This document shows positions 41,756 to 50,780 of a DNA stretch of 57,706 bases, in pieces (within the stretch, counting starts at the first letter, position 1; the number at the start of each line of letters is the position of its first letter). Both the position numbers and the translations under genes were made by a program. The stretch spans positions 1 to 57,706 of the forward strand of contig NZ_JBEBUX010000008.1 in the NCBI RefSeq assembly GCF_040393045.1. The letters run 5' to 3'. The stretch comes from Pollutimonas bauzanensis_A (lineage in GTDB: Bacteria; Pseudomonadota; Gammaproteobacteria; Burkholderiales; Burkholderiaceae_B). The notes beneath the pieces are model-generated. The model had not been told where the DNA came from. It worked only from the letters and a program-made list of their open reading frames with translations, and searched no databases.

Positions 41756-42526
41756 TTATCTATTTATCTTATTGAAAAGATTAAAGAAATTGTTTGTTGA
41801 ATGCGTGGCAATATCAGCAACAGGAACACCTCGCAAGTCGGCGATTTTTTCGGCGACATGGATAACATTAGCGGGATTGTTCATTTTTCCGCGGTGAGGA
41901 ACCGGTGCCAAATAAGGCGAATCGGTTTCTATAAGCAAACGATCCAGAGGCAATTTCTTGGCAAGTTCGTGCAAATCTTCAGCTTTTTTGAAGGTGACAA
42001 TGCCTGAAAGAGAGATATAGAAATTCATCTCCATCGCCGCTTGTGCCACTTCCCACGACTCTGTAAAGCAATGCATGACGCCGCCAAACTCGTCCGCACC
42101 CTCTTCCTTCATAATCCGCAACGTGTCAGCGCTAGCCGACCGCGTATGAATGATCAAGGGCAAGCCGCTTTGACGGCTGGCCCGGATATGGGTTCGGAAA
42201 CGTTCCCGTTGCCATTCCAGCGGCTCGGCAAGCCTGAAGTAATCCAGGCCGGTTTCACCTATGGCGACCACCTTGGGCGACTGTGCCATGTCGGCCAATT
42301 CCTGCACCGAGGGTTCGGGCGTATCTTCGTAATCAGGATGAACGCCTACCGAAGCATAAAGATGCGGGTGTGGCGCTACCAGTTCCATCAGCCCAGGCCA
42401 ATTTGGCAAGTTCACACTTACGACCAGCGCATGGGTGACCTGATTCTGTGCCATACCGCTTAAGATATCAGGAAGGTTCTTGGCCAACTCTGGAAAGTCC
42501 AGATGACAATGGGAGTCTACAAACAT
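41756..42526 (-). CDS. TatD-family metal-dependent DNase
   Basis: A 256-residue TIM-barrel hydrolase. Metal ligands are visible: FVDSHCHLDFP (His6 and His8 region), VAIGETGLDYF (Glu), LPLIIHTRSA (His), VMHCFTESWEVA (His) and LLIETDSPYLAPVPHRGKMNNPANV (Asp). This matches TatD/YcfH proteins, which act as 3'-5' exonucleases or related deoxyribonucleases. It follows holB on the same strand, as ycfH does in enterobacteria. The A/T content rises at its 3' end, next to the tandem repeat. Confidence 0.95.
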   Translation of the reverse strand: MFVDSHCHLDFPELAKNLPDILSGMAQNQVTHALVVSVNLPNWPGLMELVAPHPHLYASVGVHPDYEDTPEPSVQELADMAQSPKVVAIGETGLDYFRLAEPLEWQRERFRTHIRASRQSGLPLIIHTRSASADTLRIMKEEGADEFGGVMHCFTESWEVAQAAMEMNFYISLSGIVTFKKAEDLHELAKKLPLDRLLIETDSPYLAPVPHRGKMNNPANVIHVAEKIADLRGVPVADIATHSTNNFFNLFNKINR

Positions 42527-42613
42527 AATGGTTTCTTGGTGTAATTCGTCTTGAGAATGACCGGCGCGCTGTGTGGCGCCGTCGTTAAACCTAGTGTAGC
42601 GGTTTTGGCCGTG

Positions 42614-43672
42614 CTATGACGCAGGGCCGCATGCCAGCGCGACGCGCTGCAAGGTACTGTGCACCAGCAACTTGGCATTAAGCGGGTGGCCGGCTACAGC
42701 TTGTTGCTGTGCAAGCCATTTGGCGGTTTCGGCCAGGTTGCCCATTGAGGCATGCCCGGCCGTGAGCCGGGTCAGTTTTTCAAGGCTTGGGAAGTAGCGT
42801 ACGGGAGCGCCCGAGGCCGCCAGCAGCAAGTCAAGAAACAGGCGCTGCAAGCTGTCGACCCAAACATTCACCGGCATTTTTTCCAGTTGGTCCGCCAGAG
42901 GGCCGATATCGGGCTGTTGCGAACGGGAAAGCGGCAGCATCAGCTGACTTAACCATTCGGGGCAAGGGTGTTCACCGGTTTGCGCCAACTGCCTGGCAAG
43001 CAGCGGTGCGCCACCGGCTGCAGCTAGCCATTGGTCGGCCTTGCTGACGTGCTCTTGACTTAGCCAGGCCAGGCTTTCTTGTTGTCCCGGCACGGGCAAA
43101 GGCAAGCGACGGCAGCGCGATACAAGCGTAGGCAGCAAACGATCCGGCGCATCGGCCACTAAAAGAAAGACGGTGTGTTCTGGCGGCTCTTCCAGCACCT
43201 TGAGCAAGGCGTTGGCCGTAATGCTGTTCATGGCGTGTGCTGGGTACAGTACCGCAACACGCCAGCCGCCGCGATGGGTGGCCGTGTTGAACCAGGAACT
43301 CAAACTTCGTAACTGATCGACGCGAATTTCTTTTGAAGGCGCTTTTTTACTGGCGGCAGAGGCCGTATCGCTGTCATCATCGGAACGGCCGGCGGTAACA
43401 CCCTCTTCAAGCGCCATGGCCTCGGGGCGAATACGGCGCAAATCGGGGTGATTGCCGCTAATCAACCATTGGCAAGCGGCACAGTGGCCGCACGCTATTG
43501 CGTTGACCGGCGACTCGCATAGCAGGCTGGATGCGGCTGCTAATGCGAACTGGCGTTTGCCTATGCCTGGCAATCCATGGATCAACCAAGCGTGCGCAAA
43601 GCGCTCCCGCTGGTTTAGCCAGGATGCGGCAAGTTGTTCTTGCCATGGGAGAAATTGCGCCAAGTCGCTCAT
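42614..43672 (-). CDS. holB: DNA polymerase III delta-prime subunit
   Basis: A 352-residue clamp-loader subunit of the AAA+ class. The N-terminus has HAWLIHGLPGIGKRQFALAAASSLLC (degenerate P-loop region). A four-cysteine zinc module follows (CESP...CGHCAACQW), then RVAVLYPAHAMNSITANALLKVLEEPPEHTVFLLVADAPDRLLPTLVSRCRRLPLP with the sensor-1 SRC motif. A charged insertion near residues 90-115 is rich in Asp, Ser and Ala. The ATG overlaps the tmk stop by 4 bases, the common tmk-holB arrangement. Confidence 0.94.
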   Translation of the reverse strand: MSDLAQFLPWQEQLAASWLNQRERFAHAWLIHGLPGIGKRQFALAAASSLLCESPVNAIACGHCAACQWLISGNHPDLRRIRPEAMALEEGVTAGRSDDDSDTASAASKKAPSKEIRVDQLRSLSSWFNTATHRGGWRVAVLYPAHAMNSITANALLKVLEEPPEHTVFLLVADAPDRLLPTLVSRCRRLPLPVPGQQESLAWLSQEHVSKADQWLAAAGGAPLLARQLAQTGEHPCPEWLSQLMLPLSRSQQPDIGPLADQLEKMPVNVWVDSLQRLFLDLLLAASGAPVRYFPSLEKLTRLTAGHASMGNLAETAKWLAQQQAVAGHPLNAKLLVHSTLQRVALACGPAS

Positions 43673-44322
43673 GACGGACGGCCTGACGGTCGGGCCTGAA
43701 AAGTTCGAACCAGCTCGTCAACTTGATCGGCAAGGCTTTGCCTGACAGTTTCAATGGGCAAAGTGGAGTCTACGATACGAAAGCGTTCGGGGTATTGCCG
43801 TACACGTTCATGGTAAGCGCCACGAGTGCGCTCGAAGAACGCCTCACCCTCTTGTTCAAAGCGATCCAGCTCGCGGCTGCGCGCCAGCCGCTCGCGCGCC
43901 ACTGCCAGCGGTACGTCGAATAGCCACGTGCGATCAGGCTGCAAATCGGCATGAACCCATTGTTCCAGCACCTTGATGCAGTCGCCGCCCAGCTCTCGCC
44001 CGCCGCCTTGGTAAGCGTATGTGGCATCGGTGAAACGGTCGCATACTACCCATGTCCCGGCCGATAAGGCTGGCTTGATGACTGTTTCTATGTGTTCGCA
44101 CCTGCCGGCGAACATCAGCAAGGTTTCCGTTTTAAGCGCCATGGGCTGCGTCAGTACTAATTGCCGTAATTGTTCGCCCATAGCCGTTCCACCCGGCTCA
44201 CGGGTGGATACTACCTTTATGCCCAGTCTTTGTAACTCCTCGACCATCCATTGGATATGGGTGCTCTTTCCTGCTCCGTCCACGCCCTCAAGGGTAATAA
44301 AACAACCACGCTGTTTATGCAT
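43669..44322 (-). CDS. tmk: Thymidylate kinase
   Basis: A 217-residue kinase converting dTMP to dTDP. P-loop FITLEGVDGAGKSTH lies at 8-22. VVSTREPGGTAMGEQLRQLVL, the DRF motif in VVCDRFTDATYAYQGGGREL and the DVPLAVARERL...ELDRFEQEGEAFFERTRGAYHE region complete the family pattern. Overlap with mltG (stop codon at its start) and with holB suggests one operon mltG-tmk-holB. Confidence 0.96.
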   Translation of the reverse strand: MHKQRGCFITLEGVDGAGKSTHIQWMVEELQRLGIKVVSTREPGGTAMGEQLRQLVLTQPMALKTETLLMFAGRCEHIETVIKPALSAGTWVVCDRFTDATYAYQGGGRELGGDCIKVLEQWVHADLQPDRTWLFDVPLAVARERLARSRELDRFEQEGEAFFERTRGAYHERVRQYPERFRIVDSTLPIETVRQSLADQVDELVRTFQARPSGRPS

Positions 44323-45332
44323 TAGTTACGCCGCCCCAATATGAATTTTGATACAGCCCGATTGTGATCCAAAAGATTCGAGGAAAATTCGCTGGTGCCG
44401 TCGCCACGAGAAACGAAGTACAAGAATTTATGTGTCTCGGGATGCAAGACGGAAAGCAAGGCGGCGCGCCCGACGCTGGCTATCGGTGTGGGCGGCAAGC
44501 CACCCCTGGTATAAGTGTTCCAGGGGGTATCCGTTGTCAGGTCTGTTTTTCGTATTCGGCCCTGATAGGCGTCGCCCATCCCGTAGATGACAGTGGGATC
44601 GGTTTGCAAGGGCATGCCTATACGCAGGCGGTTTATGAAAACACCGGCGACCCGATCCCGGTCGGCGCTATGGCCGGTTTCCTTTTCCACGATGGATGCC
44701 AGGATTAGGGCTTCGTACGGCGTTTTCAAGGGAAGCTGCGGGTCGCGATCAGCCCAGACGGCATTCAGCAATTGCTGCTGCGCATGATAGGCGCGGCGAA
44801 GAATATCGAAATCAGCCGAGCCCGGCACAAAAATATAGGTATCGGGATAGAACAGCCCCTCGGGACTGGCTTCCGGTGCACCTAGCCTCTTGAGCAATTC
44901 TTCGTCTGTCGTCGTCGACAGCGTTTGCTTGACTTGCGGATCTTCGCGCAGCACTTGGCGAATACGCTGATACGTCCACCCTTCAACCAGGGTGATTTGG
45001 GTTTGTGTCATATCGCCGTTTGCCATGCGTTCGAGCAGTGTTCGGGGCGTATCGCCGCGAACGGCTTCATAAGCGCCAGCTTTGAGCAAGATGTCGCGTC
45101 CGGTTAAACGCGCCAGCGCAACAAAAGCCATTTCGTTGATATGAATACCGGACTTGTTCATCAGGCGCGCGATCGATCTTGGGCGGCTACCGGATTCGAC
45201 CACGTAATCGACGCGCTCGCTGTCCATGGCCACAGGATGCTCTACCCAGTACCAGGCAGCAGCGCTAAGGCCGGTGGCGGCAATGGCTACCAGCAAAAGC
45301 AAATATAAAGCGATCAGTTTGAATTTTTTCAT
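44322..45332 (-). CDS. mltG: Endolytic murein transglycosylase MltG
   Basis: A 336-residue YceG/MltG-family protein with one N-terminal membrane helix (about 5-27) and a periplasmic catalytic domain. The catalytic glutamate is in LILASIVEKETGHSADRDRVAGVFINRLRIGMPLQTDPTVIYGMGD. The C-terminal SVGRAALLSVLHPETHKFLYFVSRGDGTSEFS is typical. It cleaves nascent peptidoglycan strands. It is divergent from ygfZ and heads the tmk-holB operon. Confidence 0.95.
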   Translation of the reverse strand: MKKFKLIALYLLLLVAIAATGLSAAAWYWVEHPVAMDSERVDYVVESGSRPRSIARLMNKSGIHINEMAFVALARLTGRDILLKAGAYEAVRGDTPRTLLERMANGDMTQTQITLVEGWTYQRIRQVLREDPQVKQTLSTTTDEELLKRLGAPEASPEGLFYPDTYIFVPGSADFDILRRAYHAQQQLLNAVWADRDPQLPLKTPYEALILASIVEKETGHSADRDRVAGVFINRLRIGMPLQTDPTVIYGMGDAYQGRIRKTDLTTDTPWNTYTRGGLPPTPIASVGRAALLSVLHPETHKFLYFVSRGDGTSEFSSNLLDHNRAVSKFILGRRN

Positions 45333-45482
45333 TAAACCAAAGTGTAGTTCAGCAAAGCGCGAGATTTGCCAGTTGAGATCAGGCAGTCAGCCGCAAATAG
45401 ATGTCGCAGCACGATTTCCCGAAGCCCGTTATCATAAACGCTACCTTTGCTTGTGTCTTTCGTTGCGAGTCGTGTTTCTTCC

Positions 45483-46493
45483 ATGAACAATTTTTCAAGT
45501 TTCGTTGCCCCGCTAACTGATCTTGCCGTTATCGAAATTTCCGGCCAGGATGCCGCCAGTTTTCTACATGGCCAGCTTACCCACGATATTTCGGGCCTGA
45601 CGCCAAACCATGCTCGGTATGCGGGATACTGCACGCCCAAAGGGCGATTATTGGGCACTATGGTGATATGGCAAAGCTCGCTAGGCGACGCCCCTGCCCT
45701 GAGGGCGATCGCCAAAGCGGATGTTGCACCTGCCTTGATCAAGCGCCTTTCCATGTTTGTGCTTCGCGCCAAAGCCAAGCTGGAATTGACCCAATTGAAA
45801 GTACTGGGCATTACCTTGGACGCCTCTTCTAATTATAAAGAAGAAGCCGCCCAAGTTCCCGGCTACGATCTGCTTAACAAAGCCGCTGTGCTTTCGGCTC
45901 AGGCCCCAGCCTGGAGCGTGGCCCGTACCGATGCAGGTTGCTGGATCGCAGCGCCAAGCACCGACAGCGGCGTAACGCGCTGGTGGTTTGTGGCAACGTC
46001 CGATGACTATGTCGCGGCAGACGAGGTTGCAGGCAGCCCCGACGCTATTCAGGCTGGCGAGCGCTGGCGCGCTGCCGAGGTTGCCGCCGGCCTGCCCTGG
46101 ATACAGGCCGCCACACAAGATGTTTTCATTCCGCAAACGCTCAACCTGGACCTGATCGATGGGGTCAGTTTCACTAAAGGGTGTTATCCCGGCCAGGAGG
46201 TCGTAGCGCGCAGTCATTACCGTGGTACCGTCAAGCGACGCATGGCTTATGGTGTGGTGAAACAGCCAGAAGGCATTGATGTTCTGACGCTTGCTGGCAC
46301 CGACACGTTTAACGCTAAAAACCCCGGCAACCCCTGCGGCCGCATTATTAATGCGGCGCAATCGGGCAATATTCATGTCCTGATGGAGGTGCAGCTTGGC
46401 GACCTGGATAGTGCCGATTTCCGCTTAGGCAGCGCTGATGGCCCGCTGATTGAAGTCTTGCCCTTGCCGTACCGGATAACCGCCGAGGAATGA
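45483..46493 (+). CDS. ygfZ: YgfZ-type folate-binding iron-sulfur protein
   Basis: A 336-residue GcvT-like protein. The diagnostic KGCYPGQEVVARSHYRG motif is in the C-terminal third and the N-terminus has the folate-binding segment ASFLHGQLTHDISGLTPNHARYAGYCTPKGRLLGTMVIW. YgfZ helps folate-dependent maintenance or assembly of certain Fe-S enzymes. The ATG at 45483 is preferred over an in-frame GTG 36 bases upstream because homology begins there. Confidence 0.93.
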   Translation: MNNFSSFVAPLTDLAVIEISGQDAASFLHGQLTHDISGLTPNHARYAGYCTPKGRLLGTMVIWQSSLGDAPALRAIAKADVAPALIKRLSMFVLRAKAKLELTQLKVLGITLDASSNYKEEAAQVPGYDLLNKAAVLSAQAPAWSVARTDAGCWIAAPSTDSGVTRWWFVATSDDYVAADEVAGSPDAIQAGERWRAAEVAAGLPWIQAATQDVFIPQTLNLDLIDGVSFTKGCYPGQEVVARSHYRGTVKRRMAYGVVKQPEGIDVLTLAGTDTFNAKNPGNPCGRIINAAQSGNIHVLMEVQLGDLDSADFRLGSADGPLIEVLPLPYRITAEE

Positions 46494-46516
46494 TCGGCAG
46501 CAATCGCCAATAAACC

Positions 46517-46562
46517 TGCGTGCCGGACCTGTGCTATACACGCAACCCGGCACGCATTTTTT
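46517..46562 (+). terminator. Intrinsic terminator of ygfZ
   Basis: TGCGTGCCGG pairs with CCGGCACGCA over a 20-base loop, followed by TTTTTT. The end of the T tract touches the stop codon of the convergent mmsB gene. Confidence 0.82.
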
Positions 46563-47445
46563 ATTTCTTGAATAAATTCAAGATGCTGGAAAAGTCCAGG
46601 GCGCCATTGCCTTGTGCACTGTGCATAGAATACAAATTGCGGGCCAATTCCCCCAGGGGAACTGAGGCCCGGGCATTCAACGCCGATTCAGCCGCCAAGC
46701 CCAAATCTTTAAGCATCAGGTCGACACCAAACCCGCCGGCATAGTCTTTGGATGCCGGGGCATGATCCATGACGCCTGGCCATGGGTTATATAGTTCCGT
46801 GGCCCAATTTCGGCCGGAGCTTTTGGCAATGATGTCGGACAGCACTTTGGGATCCAGTCCATTGGCAACACCCAATGCCAGTGCCTCGGAAGTGCCGGCC
46901 ATCAAGATGCCCAGCAGCATGTTATTGCAGATCTTGGCGACCTGCCCTGCTCCGGCGTCGCCGGCATGGAAAATATTCTTGCCCATTTTTTCCAGGTAAG
47001 GCCGAGCGGCTTCCAGGTCGCTGGACTCGCCGCCTACGATGAACGTCAGGGTGCCTGCTACCGCGCCGCCCGTGCCGCCTGATACCGGAGCATCAATCAT
47101 GCGCACGCCACGCTTAGCGGCCGCCTCGGCGACTTTGCGGGCCGACTCCGGGGCTATGGTGCTGCATTCGAGTACAAGCCTGCCGCTGGGAATATGGGTC
47201 AAAAGCCCGGCATCGCCAAGGTACAAGCCTTCAACATGCTTGCTGGCGGGCAACATAGAAATCACCACCTCTGCGTCGGCGACGGCAGCTTGGGCCGAAG
47301 GCGCTGCGCTGGCGCCAGCGTCGACCAGCGTTTTAATTGCTGCGGGAACCAAGTCGAATACGACCAGTTCATGCCCGGCTTTGACGAGGTTCAAAGCCAT
47401 AGGGGCGCCCATGTGACCCAGGCCGATAAATGCAATGCGACTCAT
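46561..47445 (-). CDS. mmsB: 3-Hydroxyisobutyrate dehydrogenase
   Basis: A 294-residue beta-hydroxyacid dehydrogenase. NAD-binding MSRIAFIGLGHMGAPMALNLVKAGH opens the protein. The substrate motif MIDAPVSGGTGGAVAGTLTFIVGG and catalytic Lys in GAGQVAKICNNMLLG, with KDYAGGFGVDLMLKDLGLA near the end, match MmsB. It oxidises 3-hydroxyisobutyrate to methylmalonate semialdehyde in valine breakdown. It lies downstream of two earlier steps of the pathway on the same strand. GGAGACAAC precedes the ATG. Confidence 0.93.
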   Translation of the reverse strand: MSRIAFIGLGHMGAPMALNLVKAGHELVVFDLVPAAIKTLVDAGASAAPSAQAAVADAEVVISMLPASKHVEGLYLGDAGLLTHIPSGRLVLECSTIAPESARKVAEAAAKRGVRMIDAPVSGGTGGAVAGTLTFIVGGESSDLEAARPYLEKMGKNIFHAGDAGAGQVAKICNNMLLGILMAGTSEALALGVANGLDPKVLSDIIAKSSGRNWATELYNPWPGVMDHAPASKDYAGGFGVDLMLKDLGLAAESALNARASVPLGELARNLYSMHSAQGNGALDFSSILNLFKK

Positions 47446-47490
47446 TGTTGTCTCCTCTATTTTTAAAATCAAATATTGTCTTGTTGAATG

Positions 47491-48654
47491 TTAAAGCGCA
47501 GCCACTACTCCATCGGGCGCTGTGTGCTCCAGGCTGGTCAGCGGATGCGAAACCAAATCGGGCCATGGGGTCTCGAAAAACCGCTGCACCCAGGTATCGG
47601 TGGCTTGTTCCAGTGTGGCTGGATTCCATTTCGGCTGTTTATCTTTGTCGATAAGCAATGCCCGTATGCCTTCCTGGAAGTCTCCCTGGACGCCGCAGTG
47701 CAGGGACACAATATATTCCTGGCGGAACACTTCTGCCAGCGACAGCAGGCGAACGCGCTCGAGCAAGGCAAAGCTTAAGCGCGCAGAACCCGGAGCCCCC
47801 GACTTGAAGGTATTTGCGGCGCGCTGCAACCATGGGTCTTCATGACCGGACCAAGCCATGATTGCGGCGCAAATGGCGTCGAAATCGGTACCGTCGCACG
47901 ACTGCCTGATCAGCGAATAGTGTTGTTGCAGCGGGCCCGAGGAAATGTCGGCCGAGGGCTGCATGCCGACCAATAGGCGGCGCAATGCCAGGTCGTTGTC
48001 GCCACTGGCGTCGGACCAGTTGCTTGCTTGCAGCTTGCCCACCAGCTCGTCCCACTGCCCTGATCCCAAGGTATAGTCGGCCAGCCCCAGGAAGCGGCAG
48101 TCGCCGGCGCCCAGTTGCGCGCCGGTAAGGGCCAGGAACAATCCTGTGCCGCCAGGCAGACGTGCCAGCATCCAGGTGCCGCCCACATCGGGGAACAGGC
48201 CGATGGAGATCTCTGGCATGGCAAACCGCGTGGTGTCGGTGACAACCCGATGGCTTGCGCCCATCATCAGCCCCACCCCGCCACCCATCACAATACCGTT
48301 GCCCCAGCACAGTATGGGCTTCGGATAAGTGTGGATTTGATAATCCAGGCGGTATTCGTCATCGAAGAATTTGCGGGCATAGGTATTGTTCCAAGCCTCG
48401 CCGCTGGTGTTCTCTTGCATGGCTTTATACAGGCCGTGCAAATCGCCGCCCGCGCAGAAGGCCTTTTCCCCGGCACCCCTGAAAACAACCAGGGCGATCG
48501 TGTCGTCGTCTTGCCAGACACTGAGCTGTTCCGCCAAGAGATTGCACATATCCAGCGACAGCCCGTTAAGGGTTTGCGGACTGTTCAGGGTGGCCACACC
48601 CACTTTCATATGATTGGCTGTGTCCAGAACCTGGAATAACACTGGAGAGTTCAT
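47491..48654 (-). CDS. 3-Hydroxyisobutyryl-CoA hydrolase
   Basis: A 387-residue crotonase-fold protein. FRGAGEKAFCAGGDLHGLYKAM, CWGNGIVMGGGVGLMMGASHRVVTDTTRFAMPEISIGLFPDVGGTWMLARLPG and QGDFQEGIRALLIDKDKQPKWNP are features of HIBCH enzymes, longer than simple enoyl-CoA hydratases. It hydrolyses 3-hydroxyisobutyryl-CoA to the free acid in valine catabolism. It overlaps the upstream acyl-CoA dehydrogenase gene by 4 bases and lies 45 bases before mmsB. Confidence 0.91.
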   Translation of the reverse strand: MNSPVLFQVLDTANHMKVGVATLNSPQTLNGLSLDMCNLLAEQLSVWQDDDTIALVVFRGAGEKAFCAGGDLHGLYKAMQENTSGEAWNNTYARKFFDDEYRLDYQIHTYPKPILCWGNGIVMGGGVGLMMGASHRVVTDTTRFAMPEISIGLFPDVGGTWMLARLPGGTGLFLALTGAQLGAGDCRFLGLADYTLGSGQWDELVGKLQASNWSDASGDNDLALRRLLVGMQPSADISSGPLQQHYSLIRQSCDGTDFDAICAAIMAWSGHEDPWLQRAANTFKSGAPGSARLSFALLERVRLLSLAEVFRQEYIVSLHCGVQGDFQEGIRALLIDKDKQPKWNPATLEQATDTWVQRFFETPWPDLVSHPLTSLEHTAPDGVVAAL

Positions 48655-49805
48655 CGGATATCGGCTCCTTTTTCGAGTAATTGCCGCGCAATGATGACGC
48701 GCATGATTTCATTGGTGCCCTCGAGGATCTGGTGTACACGCGTATCGCGCACCAGACGTTCCAGGGGATAGTCTTTAAGATACCCGTAGCCGCCATGGAT
48801 TTGCTGAGCATCCAGGCAAGCCTGGAAGCAAAGATCGGTGGCAAGGCGCTTGGCCATCGCGCAATAAGTCGACGCCTGCGGGTCGTTTTCATCTAGTTTG
48901 GCAGCAGCAAGGCGGACCATTTGGCGCGAAGCGACAATATGGGTAAGCATATCAGCAAGCTTGAACTGCAGGGCCTGGAAAGTAGCCAGGGGCTGGCCAA
49001 ACTGCTTGCGTTCGCCCATGTAGCGCCGTGCGGCTTCGTAAGCGCCTTGAGCCGCTCCTACGGAGCAGGTGGCGATATTGATGCGCCCGCCGTCCAGCCC
49101 TTTCATGGCGAATTTAAAGCCTTCTCCTTCGGCGCCCAGCAGGTTTTCGGCGGGAATCTGGGCATTCTCGAAGGTCACCGGACGGGTCGACTGGCTATTC
49201 CAGCCCATTTTGTCTTCTTTCCGACCATACGTAATACCTGGCGTATCGGAGGGCACGACAAACGCAGATACCCCTTTGGCGCCTGGCCCGCCAGTACGTG
49301 CCATGACGACCATGACATCGGTGTCGCCGGCCCCTGAGATAAAAGCTTTTGCGCCATTGAGCACATAGGCGTTGCCGCGCTTTTCGGCCCGGGTGGTCAA
49401 TGATGCCGCGTCGGACCCGGCCCCTGGTTCGGTCAGGCAATAGGACGCCAGCTTCTCGCCAGCAGCCAAGGCAGGCCCCCAGGCCTCGCGTACGGCGTCG
49501 GTAGCCCAAGACCCTATCATCCATGTCGCCATGTTGTGTATGGTCAGGAAGGCAGTCGTAGAGGGGTCGTAGGCGGCCATCTCTTCGAACACCAAGGTGG
49601 CATCAAGGCGAGGCAGGCCCAGGCCGCCTATTGATTCCGGTGCATAGATGGCACAAAAACCCATTTCGCCAGCGCGGGCGAAGGCCTCGCGCGGGAACAG
49701 GCTGTCAGCGTCCCAGCGCGCCGCGTTAGGTTCGAGTTCGCCTATGGCAAAGTCGCGGGCTGCCTGCGCAAAGGCTTGTTGTTCATCACTTAGCCGAAAA
49801 TCCAT
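48651..49805 (-). CDS. Acyl-CoA dehydrogenase, probably isobutyryl-CoA dehydrogenase
   Basis: A 384-residue FAD flavoprotein. ASYCLTEPGAGSDAASLTTRAEKRGNAYVLNGAKAFISGAGDTDVMVVMARTGG and QQIHGGYGYLKDYPLERLVRDTRVHQILEGTNEIMRVIIARQLL (containing the likely catalytic Glu of EGTNEIM) are acyl-CoA dehydrogenase signatures. The gene neighbours (HIBCH, MmsB) point to isobutyryl-CoA as substrate, giving methacrylyl-CoA. The sequence alone does not exclude 2-methylbutyryl-CoA or short-chain substrates. Confidence 0.92.
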   Translation of the reverse strand: MDFRLSDEQQAFAQAARDFAIGELEPNAARWDADSLFPREAFARAGEMGFCAIYAPESIGGLGLPRLDATLVFEEMAAYDPSTTAFLTIHNMATWMIGSWATDAVREAWGPALAAGEKLASYCLTEPGAGSDAASLTTRAEKRGNAYVLNGAKAFISGAGDTDVMVVMARTGGPGAKGVSAFVVPSDTPGITYGRKEDKMGWNSQSTRPVTFENAQIPAENLLGAEGEGFKFAMKGLDGGRINIATCSVGAAQGAYEAARRYMGERKQFGQPLATFQALQFKLADMLTHIVASRQMVRLAAAKLDENDPQASTYCAMAKRLATDLCFQACLDAQQIHGGYGYLKDYPLERLVRDTRVHQILEGTNEIMRVIIARQLLEKGADIR

Positions 49806-49923
49806 GGGTATGTCTCCTACCTAGATAACGTTGTATCGTAAGCCGCGTGTCCAGCTTATCTTTTATATTCCCCACCATAGCGCGTTAGCATACATTTTTT
49901 TGTCATATGCGCGACAATCCTGC

Positions 49924-50292
49924 TCAGGGCTGCTCCAGGCCGGCAGCGATTTTTGCTTTGCGTCGCTTGGGCCGGTTCTTGGGCTTGGTCATGAATGCCT
50001 TGCGGTGTTCCGCCCGGCGTAGCCGCGATACCATGGGGTCGAACGTTAGCGGCCTGTAGATTTCGATGCGGTCGGCGTCAACGACCTTGCGGTCAAGCGC
50101 GCATACCTGTCCATAAATGCCTACCGCCAGCGCATCGTAGGGATAATTGGGAAACGTGCTGGCAAACCGGCTGGCCTCGATAGCCTGTTCGACGGTTGTG
50201 CCTAGCGGCAGTTGCAAGTCGACTTGCCAGACCGAGCCCGGTTCAGCATATACGAGCTGCACGGTAACAGTGCGGGCGGCATCACCCATCAT
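49924..50292 (-). CDS. rnfH: RnfH/UPF0125-family ubiquitin-like protein
   Basis: A 122-residue protein. The first 85 residues (VTVQLVYAEPGSVWQVDLQLPLGTTVEQAIEASRF...GIYGQVCALDRKVVDADRIEIYRPLTFDPMVSRLRRAEHR) are the UPF0125 beta-grasp domain, followed by a strongly basic tail (KPKNRPKRRKAKIA). It was named for its place near rnf genes or, as RatB, beside ratA. Its function is uncertain. Two in-frame ATG codons lie back to back at the start, overlapping the ratA stop. Confidence 0.9.
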   Translation of the reverse strand: MMGDAARTVTVQLVYAEPGSVWQVDLQLPLGTTVEQAIEASRFASTFPNYPYDALAVGIYGQVCALDRKVVDADRIEIYRPLTFDPMVSRLRRAEHRKAFMTKPKNRPKRRKAKIAAGLEQP

Positions 50293-50723
50293 TTTTCGTA
50301 GACCGCTTGTGCGCGTTGGGTAAACGAGTCAATGAAACTGGTGGCGATGCGGTTGAATATGGGCCCAACGACGGCTTCAAGCGCACGGCTGGAAAACGCA
50401 TATTCCATTGTATAGACCACCTTGCAGGCATCTGGGGCGAGCTCTTGGAATTCCCATTTTCCGGTCAGGGCTGAAAATGGGCCGTCAATCAAGTGGATGG
50501 TGATGAGCCGGGGATGATCGTGCTCGTTGCGGGTGGTAAAGGTTTGTTTGATGCCCGCAATGCTGATGGTAACGGACGCTTCCATGCCCTTTTCATCGTG
50601 CTTGTGCACTGTGGTGCCGCCGCACCAGGGCATGAATTGGGGATAGCTGGCGACATCAGCGACAAGGTCGAACATTTGTGCGCGACTATGGGGAACAAGG
50701 ACAGAACGTTGGACGGTATGCAT
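50289..50723 (-). CDS. ratA: RatA/Coq10-like SRPBCC protein
   Basis: A 144-residue START/SRPBCC-fold protein beginning MHTVQRSVLVPHSRAQMFDLVADVASYPQFMPWCGGTTVHKHDEKG, with ISIAGIKQTFTTRNEHDHPRLITIHLIDGPFSALTGKWEF and GPIFNRIATSFIDSFTQRAQAVY. Homologues are called RatA (ribosome association toxin) in E. coli and Coq10-type quinone-binding proteins elsewhere. Toxin activity should not be assumed. It is divergent from smpB, the arrangement conserved in many proteobacteria. Confidence 0.92.
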   Translation of the reverse strand: MHTVQRSVLVPHSRAQMFDLVADVASYPQFMPWCGGTTVHKHDEKGMEASVTISIAGIKQTFTTRNEHDHPRLITIHLIDGPFSALTGKWEFQELAPDACKVVYTMEYAFSSRALEAVVGPIFNRIATSFIDSFTQRAQAVYEK

Positions 50724-50780
50724 TGAAAGTAGTTAATGGATAGAATGTATTGATTTTACAGCCTACAACTAAATTGATTC

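Noticed and set aside
50289..50723. RatA as part of a toxin-antitoxin pair with RnfH (RatB)
   Set aside because: The arrangement is a conserved housekeeping one, and the homologues are better viewed as Coq10-like/UPF0125 proteins; no antitoxin logic is visible.
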